A DNA stretch of 64,000 nucleotides from Martinezella lusitana. GTDB lineage: Bacteria; Pseudomonadota; Alphaproteobacteria; Rhizobiales; Rhizobiaceae. The stretch's first letter is position 1. Each line of letters starts with the position of its first letter. A program made the position numbers and the translations under genes. The DNA is taken from the NCBI RefSeq assembly GCF_014207095.1, contig NZ_JACHBG010000003.1:124001-188000 (forward strand), written 5' to 3'. This document shows positions 18,243 through 26,732 of this stretch, piece by piece. The notes under the pieces are model-generated. The model saw only the letters and a program-made list of their open reading frames with translations, was not told the origin of the DNA and ran no database searches.

Positions 18243-19580
18243 TCACGGAGCATGCTTTTCGACTTGAAAACGGCTCTCGAATTTCTTGGCATCCCTGTGT
18301 AGCAGAATAACCTGCTCTGCTTCAGAGAGGCCATCTGTCTCGGCATCGCTAAAGATTTCCGCGACGCGGCTGGAGGCTGTGGCAGCCTTCGGAGAGACGA
18401 CGGTGAAGCGCTGGCGCACGCCCCGCAGCTTTTCCTCCCCGAGCGTTCCCCACTCGCAATCGGTGTAGCCGGAGAATGCCTGGCTGGCGACGACTTCCGT
18501 CGCATATTTCTTCGTCAGCGATTGAAGCCGCTCGACCTCGTTGACGGCAGCGCCGAAGGCGGAGAAAGTCAGCCGGTCCTTCAATCCCACATTGCCGAAC
18601 ATGACGTTGCCGACATGAAGGCCGATGCCGTATCGCACCTCGCTCAAGCTACGTGACCGGCGATCCTCGTTCAACGCGGCAACGCGGCGCTGAGCTTCGA
18701 AGACGGCGGAAAGCGCCGCCTCGCAAGCAACCTTCGACGGGTCCTTATGCCGACCACAGGGGTAAACGGCCAGAAATCCGTCGCCGAGGAAGCTCATGAT
18801 CTCACCGCCATTGCGATTGAACGGCGCGGCGATCGCATCGAAGAACTCGTTGAGCGTATCGATATAGGCTTGCCGCCCCTCCTTCTCGGCATAGACGGTG
18901 GACTGTCGCATGTCGCCCATAACGAGCGCCGCGCGGATCGTCTCGCCGTCGCCGCGACGGATCTGCCCATTCAGCACGCGCTTGCCGGCATCGCCGCCGA
19001 GATAGGTCGTCAACATGTTGTTGGTGAGTTTGCCGAGAACCGCCATCTTGGCAGCCATGGCCAGATGATTCTGGATGCGCATGAGCGCACCGATCATGTC
19101 CTCGCTGAAGCCGCCGACGCCATCGGTGGACCAGGATCCCATCATCCCCTGCATGGACCCTGCACCGAAGGTCTGCACGAAGGCAAGATAGTCGGTGATC
19201 TTCTCCTTGCGCAGATCGTCGAAGATGGGAAATTCCACGGCGCCATCCAGATCGATGCGGCGGCGCAAATGCAGAAGATTGTTGGACAAAAGGTAATAAT
19301 AAGGGCTCTGCATGAATCGTTCCGGCCGCTCATTCGCATGCCGGTAGCCCTCTATCGTCAGTCCACCAGTCCTGCGCCACGTAAAGCCGAGCGCGTCATA
19401 GAGCGGGTGCAGCATCGAAAAGGTCAGATGCACGCGATAGAGGGGCATGCCGGTGGCAGCCATACGCTCGCAGAACCCGCGCACGATGGTCTCCAGGTTT
19501 TCGCCGGTCAATGCCGCGTGGGTCAGCCACTCCGCAACCTTGTCGAGAAGAATATTGGAAACAGTCGAATGAGCAGTCAT
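18243..19580 (-). CDS. Class III adenylate/guanylate cyclase, soluble
   Basis: The 445-residue protein has an N-terminal region of about 200 residues without a recognised domain, then a class III cyclase catalytic domain. Metal-binding Asp223 (VMGDMRQST) and Asp267 (SFLGDGFLAVYP) are present, as are the transition-state pair Asn347 and Arg351 (VNEVERLQ). The position that usually holds the adenine-selecting Asp is Ala344 (FGAAVN), so substrate choice is uncertain. The ATG at 19580 is chosen; an in-frame GTG is at 19589. There is no membrane segment. It probably makes cAMP from ATP in response to an unknown input sensed by the N-terminal part. Confidence 0.88.
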   Translation of the reverse strand: MTAHSTVSNILLDKVAEWLTHAALTGENLETIVRGFCERMAATGMPLYRVHLTFSMLHPLYDALGFTWRRTGGLTIEGYRHANERPERFMQSPYYYLLSNNLLHLRRRIDLDGAVEFPIFDDLRKEKITDYLAFVQTFGAGSMQGMMGSWSTDGVGGFSEDMIGALMRIQNHLAMAAKMAVLGKLTNNMLTTYLGGDAGKRVLNGQIRRGDGETIRAALVMGDMRQSTVYAEKEGRQAYIDTLNEFFDAIAAPFNRNGGEIMSFLGDGFLAVYPCGRHKDPSKVACEAALSAVFEAQRRVAALNEDRRSRSLSEVRYGIGLHVGNVMFGNVGLKDRLTFSAFGAAVNEVERLQSLTKKYATEVVASQAFSGYTDCEWGTLGEEKLRGVRQRFTVVSPKAATASSRVAEIFSDAETDGLSEAEQVILLHRDAKKFESRFQVEKHAP

Positions 19581-19956
19581 TATCCCCACGGCCTATCTTT
19601 GAATTATCGATGCACGCCCCGGCAACACAGCGCCTGCCAAATCACCCGGCTGCCCTCTGCTGTGATGCCGATCTCCCGGCTCGATCAAATAAACAATCAT
19701 TCAAGGCGTCGGCGGATGCTCCAGACACTGGATTGACCCGGACGCCACAAGAAACCAGCTGCACACGCTCCCAAAACAGGGAGCAACAAAACGCGGCAAA
19801 AAGACAGCCGCAAAATCACCGACTCTCGTTTTGTTCTCATTGAAATAAGGCGCACATACCGCCGAAACAATGGGTGAAACGCCAGTCGCAACGATAAATT
19901 TGCTTTGGCGGCAAAATAGCCGACAAAATATATCTTTCACATACAGGCAGGTATAA
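19581..19956. other. Intergenic region without a recognised gene
   Basis: These 376 bases separate two minus-strand cyclase-like genes and must contain the promoter of the downstream one. The stretch is less GC-rich than its surroundings (for example 19790-19870 and 19895-19950). I see no clear hairpin, RNA gene or conserved short coding sequence in it. Confidence 0.5.
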
Positions 19957-21132
19957 TCACGCGCCGGTGGCGAGTTCAGGCGGCTTTTTACCCCGCATTG
20001 CCATGGCAGCCATGGCGTATCCGCCGCTTGCTCCGTCGATGAAATGCATATGATCGCGCATCAGGGGCGTTGGTACGAAACAGGTCATCAATGCACTATC
20101 CTGCCGATGCAAGCCATAGCGACAGACGCCTTCCGCCTCAGCCTGCCGCAGACGCGCCTCGATGCGCGACAATCGTTCCGCGTCCACATCGATGGTCATC
20201 TTCAAGCCGTCATCGAACTTGCGAAAATCGGAGTTCGCGGCAAGGTCGCTGCGATAAATCTTGGCATCGAAGGCCGCCATTCGGAACCCTAACCTGTCGA
20301 GAATGTAGATGAGGACGATCTGAGCGCCGATGGCAAGCTTGCGCCACCAGCGATCGGCTGTCTGCGCCTGTGCGCGAGCCTCCATCTCCGCCCCCTCGAA
20401 GATCAGCGACGGCGTCGGCCCCTCGACAGGGACCGGATGGCCATCACGGCTCTCCTCCTTTGCGATGGCGATGATGTCGGCAACGAGCAGCTGGAACTTC
20501 GCGCTGTTTCCAATGTCGCCCGGAACAGCGATGATGGAGACGATCTCGCCATTATGCGCCTTGATCGGGTTCCAGCGGCAGGACAGGCCCGTCAAATCGG
20601 GACGGGCTTGCGGGGCGGCGGCCTCGACGATGAAATGCCCCGCCTTCATCTGCCTCTCGGCCCAACTTGTGCCGCCGCCGAAGAACATGGCGTAGGAGAC
20701 GTGTTCGCTCGGGCTGAAGCGCGCGACCATGACGTCCAGCCCTTCGCTGCGAATTGCCGACATCGGAACGAGAGCGGTTCGCAGCTCAAGCTGCAATTCT
20801 TCGATAACCCAGGTCCGCACGGCGGCAAGCGCCTGCCGCACCCGTCCCTCGCCTGACGGCGGGATGGCCACCAAGGCGCCGTCGCCGCCGAAAACGAAAG
20901 GATAGTCGCCCTTGTCCAATGCGTTGAGAATGGCCGAAATCACACTGGCGCCGGCCATATTGACGGATTTGTAGTGGCCCGCAGCTATTGCCTTTGTCGA
21001 GCTGACGATATCGGCAACTGCGATCAGCCAATCATCGGGAAGAGGCTGATAGTTAGCACTGTCTGTCACCCCTTCGAAACGGGTGAAGGCCGTCAGCTTG
21101 TGGAAGAAATCGTCGTTGGATAAGTCAACCAT
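19957..21132 (-). CDS. DUF3095 family protein, cyclase-like
   Basis: The 391-residue protein matches the DUF3095 pattern: an N-terminal region with VADIVSSTKAI (Asp41) and FVFGGDGALVAIP (Asp84), and a C-terminal DRLGFRMAAFDAKIYRSDL segment. D-I-V-S-S-T followed by G-G-D-G is the same arrangement as the two metal-binding loops of class III nucleotide cyclases, so a cyclase-related palm fold is likely; activity is not known to me. ATG 21132 has ggggga seven bases upstream, while the longer frame starts at TTG. A possible membrane helix lies near residues 275-290 (AIGAQIVLIYILDRLGF). It lies among two other cyclases. Confidence 0.82.
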   Translation of the reverse strand: MVDLSNDDFFHKLTAFTRFEGVTDSANYQPLPDDWLIAVADIVSSTKAIAAGHYKSVNMAGASVISAILNALDKGDYPFVFGGDGALVAIPPSGEGRVRQALAAVRTWVIEELQLELRTALVPMSAIRSEGLDVMVARFSPSEHVSYAMFFGGGTSWAERQMKAGHFIVEAAAPQARPDLTGLSCRWNPIKAHNGEIVSIIAVPGDIGNSAKFQLLVADIIAIAKEESRDGHPVPVEGPTPSLIFEGAEMEARAQAQTADRWWRKLAIGAQIVLIYILDRLGFRMAAFDAKIYRSDLAANSDFRKFDDGLKMTIDVDAERLSRIEARLRQAEAEGVCRYGLHRQDSALMTCFVPTPLMRDHMHFIDGASGGYAMAAMAMRGKKPPELATGA

Positions 21133-21251
21133 GACAGTTCCCCCTTTCGTCAATACCTCAACAGTCTATCCCTACAACAAACATCGCGAAAAGCCAGCGG
21201 GCGGTCGACCGCCAACGCCAGTCGTGCTACTGCGGCCACCGAAGGGCACTG

Positions 21252-21365
21252 GAGCCGGATGATTTTAGGTTTGTACGCCCAAAAATCTGAATCTGCTCCA
21301 GGACCATGGAAGCAGAGCATAATGTCGCCCGAAATTCCCCAACACTTTTCGGCCTCATGCTCTAA
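21252..21365. repeat. Rhizobiaceae intergenic palindromic repeat
   Basis: The segment has two parts. One is gatgattttagg...aaaaatctgaatc (21258-21292). The other is an imperfect palindrome running from gagcataatgtcgcccgaaa (21315) to cacttttcggcctcatgctc (21343-21362). This layout is familiar from dispersed intergenic repeats of Rhizobium and Agrobacterium. It sits between divergent genes, just before the methyltransferase gene at 21390. Confidence 0.7.
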
Positions 21366-21389
21366 ATTGCCAAGGACAAGACAGATACG

Positions 21390-21869
21390 ATGAGCCGTCT
21401 AGATAGTTTCATTCGCCGCTTGAGCGCCCAGCGCGATATTCTCAACGCCGTTGCCAATGATGTCAGAAGGATCGAAGGGCCGGTTCTCGAACTCGGGCTC
21501 GGCAATGGCCGCACGTTTGATCATCTGCGCGAGCTTTTTCCCGACCGGCGCATCGTCGCGTTCGATCGGGCAGCGAATGCCTATGGCCCCTCCATGCCTT
21601 CAGCCGACAACCTTATTCTCGGGGAGATCAAGGATACGGCCAGGAATTTTATTGGCGCGGAAGCTTCGCTTGTCCATGCGGATATCGGGACGGGCTATGA
21701 AGATAAGGATGCGGTGACGCTCACCTGGCTGCCGCAGATCATGGCCGGCACGCTGAGGGCAGGCGGTCTTGCGGTCTGCGGTCTCCCGCTGGACCACGCC
21801 GACCTGCAGCTCTTGCCGCTGCCCGATAGTGTCAAGGAAGGGCGCTATTTCATCTATCGGCGCCGGTAG
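21390..21869 (+). CDS. Small class I SAM-dependent methyltransferase
   Basis: The 159-residue protein has the SAM-binding motif GPVLELGLGNGRTFDHLREL (residues 30-49), an acidic residue after the second strand (IVAFDR) and a late GGLAVCGLPLD strand, the core of a short class I methyltransferase. The acceptor is unknown. It is a lone plus-strand gene between minus-strand genes and its stop codon is the first three bases of a dispersed repeat (TAGAGC). The ribosome site is weak. Confidence 0.8.
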   Translation: MSRLDSFIRRLSAQRDILNAVANDVRRIEGPVLELGLGNGRTFDHLRELFPDRRIVAFDRAANAYGPSMPSADNLILGEIKDTARNFIGAEASLVHADIGTGYEDKDAVTLTWLPQIMAGTLRAGGLAVCGLPLDHADLQLLPLPDSVKEGRYFIYRRR

Positions 21870-21936
21870 AGCGTCCCAGGGAAAAGTGCGGCATGCTTTT
21901 CCGTCTGGAATATGCGAGAGCCAGGGAAGCAGCGTT
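21867..21936. repeat. Rhizobiaceae intergenic palindromic repeat
   Basis: The stretch reads gagcgtcccagggaaaagtg, then gcatgcttttccgtctggaa and a gcgtttcc end. It shares layout (gagc, ttccag-like, aaagtgcg, ttttccgtc, ggaat) with the reverse complement of the element at 43291-43396, so both belong to one dispersed family. Confidence 0.6.
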
Positions 21937-21971
21937 TCCGCTAATAAAAAGAAGGCGGGAACGATCTCATG

Positions 21972-22859
21972 TCAGCGCAGAAACAGGACGTCGAACTGTT
22001 CGCCCTCCGTCGGCAAATCCGCCACCTTCATGGCTTGCTCGCGCTCCTCGAAAAAGGCCAGGCATTCATTGTAATGGCCGGCGAGTTCGTCCACGAAAAT
22101 CCTGGCTTGCTCCTTACCGTAAAATGCCGGCGTGAACTCCATATAGAGCGGCACCTGACGCGCCATTAGTGTCTGCATCGAACGACAGGCGACCGGCTCA
22201 TAGCCCTCGATATCCATCCAGATCAGGGTGATCTGAGCCGGATCGACGCCTGCTTGCGCCAGAATGTCGGCAACCGGCCGGACCGACACTGCAATCGGCT
22301 CATCGCTGGCGCTCTGCCGCAATGCGCTGCTTTTGCCGTGGTTCTTATGGTTCAGGTAGAAATCGAGCTGTCCTTCCCGATCTCCGGCCGCGCAATTGAC
22401 AGCAGTCACGACGGCCTGAAAGCCATTATCGGCTATGTTGGCCGAGAGCAGCCGAAAATTCCGCGGATCCGGTTCAACGCTGACGATGCGACCATAGACG
22501 CCGCTGAGAGCGAAATAGCAGGTCTGTGTGCCGATATTGCCGCCAAGCTCAAGTAGGGCCGACCCCTTGCGCAACAGGCCGCGCTCGCGCAGCACGCTCA
22601 GCAACCGGTCGACGTGATCACGCTCGAAATGTCCCTTGCGGAAAACCTTGCGACCGATGTAATCGGCCGGCGAAAAGCTCATGACGTGATCACCGCAATC
22701 CACCGTCATACTTTTGACGCGCGGTCCAAGCGCGCTGACGAGAATGTCTCGACCGAGACGCGTATCGAACAGCCGCGTCGCGATTGCGTCCCGCTTCTTG
22801 CGGAAGGCACGTTTCCAGTATTTTCTCGTGAGGATCTTGCCGTCGAACATAGGCGCCAT
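21972..22859 (-). CDS. FkbM family methyltransferase
   Basis: The 295-residue protein has ALLELGGNIGTQTCYFAL (SAM motif I), VSVEPDPRNFRLLSANI and the FkbM signature LIWMDIEGYE, then a C-terminal PLYMEFTPAFYG. FkbM enzymes O-methylate sugars, polyketides or glycolipids, which fits the nearby glycosyltransferases. I start at ATG 22859; ATG 22850 is equally possible. The open frame extends upstream to 23027 but would run into the cyaC gene, so the shorter form is right. Confidence 0.87.
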   Translation of the reverse strand: MAPMFDGKILTRKYWKRAFRKKRDAIATRLFDTRLGRDILVSALGPRVKSMTVDCGDHVMSFSPADYIGRKVFRKGHFERDHVDRLLSVLRERGLLRKGSALLELGGNIGTQTCYFALSGVYGRIVSVEPDPRNFRLLSANIADNGFQAVVTAVNCAAGDREGQLDFYLNHKNHGKSSALRQSASDEPIAVSVRPVADILAQAGVDPAQITLIWMDIEGYEPVACRSMQTLMARQVPLYMEFTPAFYGKEQARIFVDELAGHYNECLAFFEEREQAMKVADLPTEGEQFDVLFLR

Positions 22860-22932
22860 CCCTACACCACCGCATTCACCTTGCAAACCGGGAAGGTCAT
22901 CCCGCGCAGCGACCGTGTGAACCGCTGCAGCA

Positions 22933-24657
22933 TCAGGCAAAGCGGCTGCTCGCCTCTTTCGAGACGATATAGACCCGCAGCGGCTCGCCGCGGCCGCGAA
23001 CGGCGATCTCCCGGCTTTCGACACCATCGACGTCGATCCCGGATAGGCGAGCTACGGGCTCGGAGAAAACGAGCGCAGTATTATATTCCTTGGCGACACT
23101 TTCGAGGCGGCTGGCAACATTGACGGTATCGCCAATCGCCGTCACGTTTTTGACGCTGCCATAGCCCATAGAGCCGACCACTGCCAGACCGGAGTGGAGA
23201 CCGATCGCGATCTCGAGGGGCGAGCTAAGCTCGTCCGCCAATTCTGCACTGAGCTTGTCGATTTCCCGAACGATCGCCGCAGCCGCCTTCAGCGCCTGAC
23301 GATTTGCCTCCTTGGGCGTGGCGCGAAGACCAAAGAGAGCCATGGCGCCATCGCCGATGAACTTGTCCATCCGCCCGCCATTTTCCTCAACGATACGCCC
23401 GACCAGAGCAAAATAGCGGTTGAGCAGGAAAACAATGTCGAAAGGTAGCCGTGATTCCGTCAACGCTGTAAAATGGCGAAGATCGCAGAAGAACACGACG
23501 ATTTCACGCTCGCGACCTGGGCTTGCGGCCTGGGTATAGACCGGAATTGCGGCTTCAGCCATCGGCGTCAGCAGCGGCACGACGCTCACATTTCCGGTGG
23601 GGCGCAACTGACAGGCAAGCCGGACATCCGGCGTGGCGCCGATGCGGTTCAGCGTCTTCTGCTCCAGCGCTTCCGGCGGCGGCAGGTTTTCAGCGCCGTC
23701 GATAATCTGCACGCGACAGGTCGAACACTGCCCCTTGCCGCCGCAGATGGAATAATGCGGAATACCGCCGAGACGGCTTGCCTCCAGCACGCTGAAGCCG
23801 CGCGGCGCATGCACGACCTCGCCGCCGGGATAGCGGATGGCGACCTGATACCGCCGCTCGCGCAGCCGGCGATGCGCACGGAAAGCGAAGAGACCGACGA
23901 TCGACAGACTGAAAGCGCCATAGAAACCGGCGCGATATGGCCAGAGCGTGTCGGCCATCTGGCTTCCAGGCACCGAACCCGTTTCGCCGAAGCTTCTTAT
24001 GTCGCTGTAATAGCCGCCAGCATAGCCGCGCTCGTCCGGTTGGGCCGCGTCATGCGTGACGATCTTACCCATTGCAGCAAAGCCAAGCAGGGCAAGAACC
24101 GGAAGGACGATGGCGAAGGACAGCAAGACCGGAGCAATCGCGATGTACCAGGGGCGAAAGCGAAGCCAGAAATGCACGCCGATACAGCCATGAAGCCAGA
24201 CGATGACCAACAGGATGGATTGGCGCACGCCGCTGGTAGGCGATGTCAGCCACAAAGTGTGGACGATGGCCCTGTAGGTATCGTGATAGCCGTAGACCAC
24301 ATGCACGACGCGCGTGGCAACGATGTGATCGATCAGGAGGAGCGGCACCAAAAGGCCGGTGACGATCTGGAACGCCTCACCCGGCGGCATGATCAGTGTC
24401 CGACGTATGTAGAGAAGCCGCAACACCAGCAGGATATGGACGATCAGCGCACTGTACAGAAGCAGCGTTCCGACGGGATTGCGCCAGACGGCCATGAACC
24501 ACTGCTGCGCACGTTCGGCCGCGCTGAGGGATATGAGCCCGAGGGAATGATTGGCCAGATGCATGATCACAAAGGAAAAAACGACCAAGCCGGAGCCAAG
24601 GCGGAACTTCCGCACGAGACGATCGGAAATGATTGGCTTTCTTGCCTGGATGGTCAT
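22933..24657 (-). CDS. cyaC: Membrane adenylate cyclase with SdhC-like heme anchor and 2Fe-2S domain (CyaC type)
   Basis: Numbering from the upstream GTG at 24684, the protein has six membrane helices (about 30-270) rich in His (42, 46, 83, 120, 128, 165, 171), like the diheme anchor of succinate dehydrogenase. A 2Fe-2S ferredoxin domain follows, with Cys314, 320, 323 and 358 in C-x5-C-x2-C...C spacing. The C-terminal class III cyclase has Asp401 and Asp445 (metals), Lys512 and Asp519 (adenine) and Asn522 and Arg526, so it should be active on ATP. This is the plan of Sinorhizobium meliloti CyaC, known as a quinone-responsive diheme adenylate cyclase with an iron-sulfur cluster. I prefer ATG 24657 (574 residues). 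It should report respiratory-chain redox state as cAMP. Confidence 0.92.
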   Translation of the reverse strand: MTIQARKPIISDRLVRKFRLGSGLVVFSFVIMHLANHSLGLISLSAAERAQQWFMAVWRNPVGTLLLYSALIVHILLVLRLLYIRRTLIMPPGEAFQIVTGLLVPLLLIDHIVATRVVHVVYGYHDTYRAIVHTLWLTSPTSGVRQSILLVIVWLHGCIGVHFWLRFRPWYIAIAPVLLSFAIVLPVLALLGFAAMGKIVTHDAAQPDERGYAGGYYSDIRSFGETGSVPGSQMADTLWPYRAGFYGAFSLSIVGLFAFRAHRRLRERRYQVAIRYPGGEVVHAPRGFSVLEASRLGGIPHYSICGGKGQCSTCRVQIIDGAENLPPPEALEQKTLNRIGATPDVRLACQLRPTGNVSVVPLLTPMAEAAIPVYTQAASPGREREIVVFFCDLRHFTALTESRLPFDIVFLLNRYFALVGRIVEENGGRMDKFIGDGAMALFGLRATPKEANRQALKAAAAIVREIDKLSAELADELSSPLEIAIGLHSGLAVVGSMGYGSVKNVTAIGDTVNVASRLESVAKEYNTALVFSEPVARLSGIDVDGVESREIAVRGRGEPLRVYIVSKEASSRFA

Positions 24658-24727
24658 CAAACCCAATATATATTGTCCGTTCACAACAGGAGCGAAAACG
24701 GTTATCGCCTATTCATCTAGCCGCAAC

Positions 24728-24756
24728 GCCGCATGCTGTCGAGGATGCGGCTTTTT
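24728..24756 (+). terminator. Terminator-like hairpin in the leader before a glycosyltransferase gene
   Basis: GCCGCAT (24728-24734) pairs with ATGCGGC (24745-24751) around a 10-base loop and is followed by TTTTT. On the plus strand no gene precedes it, and it lies about 100 bases before the glycosyltransferase start. It could attenuate that transcript or stop antisense reading from cyaC. Its role is inferred. Confidence 0.55.
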
Positions 24757-24857
24757 GAAGCAGGCATCTTATTGACACGCAACCGGTCGGAATTCGGGCA
24801 ATCCTCTCACAATTCGGGCTTCCGTAATCACTTAATCGTCAACCGTATGCCGGCACA

Positions 24858-25961
24858 ATGAACATCGCTTTCTATGCACCGCTGAAGCCGCCCGGCCATC
24901 CCGTACCCTCGGGCGACCGGTTGATGGCCCGGCAGATTATGGAAGCACTGCGCATGGCGGGACACCGGGTCGAGGTGGCTTCCGAACTGCGGAGCTTCAC
25001 GTCGACCCCTGAAGCCGATCTGCGCGCGGCAATCGCACGGCAAGCCGGAGATGAGACATTGCGTCTGCTTGCGGGATGGCAAAGCAGGCAGACACCCGAT
25101 TTGTGGTTCACCTATCATCCTTACTACAAGACCCCCGATCTCATCGGTCCGCCAATCGCTCGGCAACTCGGCATTCCCTATGTCACTGCCGAAGCCTCCT
25201 ACTCCCGGCGCCAGGATGACAATGGCTGGGCCGAAAACCAGCGTCTGATTGCCGATGCCGTCCGGTTGGCGGCGGTCAATCTGTGCTTTACCGAGCGGGA
25301 CCGCGTCGGTCTTGTGGAAGCAATACCGTATGGCCGCTACGAGCGGTTCCTGCCCTTCATCGATGTCGCGCAGTTCAAACACGCGGCCTCCGCCCCGGAC
25401 CCAAGGCGACTGATCACCGTCGCCATGCTTCGAAAGGGTGACAAATTCGACAGCTACGTCATGCTCGCCAAGGCGCTCGATCTTATCCGCGATCGGGATT
25501 GGACCCTGACCATAGTCGGAGACGGGCCGATGCGGACCGAGGTACGATCGATGTTTTCGAGCTTCGGTGACGAGCGAATTACCTGGCGCGGCGAACGCCC
25601 GACATCGGAGATTGCAACAGAGCTTGCAACAGCCGGCCTCTATGTCTGGCCCGGCTGCAACGAGGCCTATGGGCTTGCCTATCTGGAAGCACAGGCAGCA
25701 GGCTTGCCCGTCGTCGCCCAGGCAACTGCGGGCGTGCCGGAAGTGGTGATGGCCGGCAAGACCGGACTATTGACACCGGAAGGCGATGTCGCCGCTTATG
25801 CGGCTGCCATCGCCGAACTTCTGAGCGATCAAAGCAAGCGGCAAGCCATGGCAGACGCGGCCCACACTTTTGTGCACCGGGAGCGCTCCTTGACGGCCGC
25901 TTCCAAACAACTTGAAACCATTCTTCGAAAGCATCTGGGAGATACCAATTATGAGCGATAG
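24858..25961 (+). CDS. Glycosyltransferase family 4
   Basis: The 367-residue GT-B protein starts MNIAFYAPLKPPGHPVPSGD, then has TVAMLRKGDKFDSYVMLAKAL, LTIVGDGPMR and the GT4 E-x7-E region NEAYGLAYLEAQAAGLPVVA followed by GVPEVV and GKTGLL. It transfers a sugar from an NDP-sugar to an unknown acceptor. Its stop codon overlaps the start of the deacetylase gene by 11 bases, so the two proteins are co-translated and likely act on the same glycan. The plus-strand pair diverges from cyaC across 200 bases. Confidence 0.88.
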   Translation: MNIAFYAPLKPPGHPVPSGDRLMARQIMEALRMAGHRVEVASELRSFTSTPEADLRAAIARQAGDETLRLLAGWQSRQTPDLWFTYHPYYKTPDLIGPPIARQLGIPYVTAEASYSRRQDDNGWAENQRLIADAVRLAAVNLCFTERDRVGLVEAIPYGRYERFLPFIDVAQFKHAASAPDPRRLITVAMLRKGDKFDSYVMLAKALDLIRDRDWTLTIVGDGPMRTEVRSMFSSFGDERITWRGERPTSEIATELATAGLYVWPGCNEAYGLAYLEAQAAGLPVVAQATAGVPEVVMAGKTGLLTPEGDVAAYAAAIAELLSDQSKRQAMADAAHTFVHRERSLTAASKQLETILRKHLGDTNYER

Positions 25962-26697
25962 CGCCGAATGGCAGCCCTTGCGCGACGAACTGCGCCGCTG
26001 GACGGAAGCTGAACGAAAGGTGAAGCTCTGGTTCCGTGACGACGACGCCATAGAACCGACCCCTGCCCTCGACCGGTTGCTCTCGCTTTCCGATCGTTTC
26101 GAGGTGCCGATGGCGTTGGCGATCATTCCGGGTCCCACCAGCGAGCCGCTTGCCGAGTGCCTTGCGCAGAAAAACCGTATCACCGCCACGGTCCATGGCT
26201 GGACGCACCAGAACTATGCGCCTGATGACACCAAGAAGCAGGAGCTCGGTCTGCATCGGCCCAAGGAGATCGTGCTTGATGAGCTGCATCGCGGCTTCGA
26301 CAAGTTGAAGGCGCTTTACCCCTCACAGTTTGTCCCGCTGCTGGTGCCGCCGTGGAACCGCATCGATGATGCATTGCTGCCGCATCTCGCTCCCTTCGGA
26401 TATCGCGCCGTCTCTGTCTTCGGATTGGCAAAACAGGCGCCAATCGGCCTGATCAACACCCATATCGACATCATGCGATGGCATGGTGTACGGGGTGGCC
26501 TGCCGCATGCCGAGATAATCGAGCGTCTGGTCGAAGAGCTGCAGAACCGTTTCGACGGCAATGAGGAGCCGATCGGTGTGATGACGCACCATCTCGCGCA
26601 TGACGATCTAGCGTGGGGGTTCGTCGAAACGCTGTTCGATGAGACCGCCGGCCATGCCGCCATCGAATGGCGGCCGGTCGGCGACTTCATACACTAG
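25951..26697 (+). CDS. Polysaccharide deacetylase-like protein
   Basis: The 248-residue protein has KLWFRDDDAIEPTPAL (the metal-binding Asp-Asp motif), VHGWTHQNYAP (the His-x3-His motif) and LLVPPWNRID (the Arg/Trp barrel motif), in the order of carbohydrate esterase family 4 (NodB homology). There is no signal peptide, so it would act in the cytoplasm, removing N-acetyl groups from a sugar intermediate. The start ATG at 25951 lies inside the glycosyltransferase gene with gggaga nearby; a longer frame from 25912 is unlikely. Together the two genes resemble a glycolipid or polysaccharide modification pair. Confidence 0.83.
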   Translation: MSDSAEWQPLRDELRRWTEAERKVKLWFRDDDAIEPTPALDRLLSLSDRFEVPMALAIIPGPTSEPLAECLAQKNRITATVHGWTHQNYAPDDTKKQELGLHRPKEIVLDELHRGFDKLKALYPSQFVPLLVPPWNRIDDALLPHLAPFGYRAVSVFGLAKQAPIGLINTHIDIMRWHGVRGGLPHAEIIERLVEELQNRFDGNEEPIGVMTHHLAHDDLAWGFVETLFDETAGHAAIEWRPVGDFIH

Positions 26698-26732
26698 CTG
26701 CGCTCATCTGGTTCCGTCGTCGCTGCGAGCGC

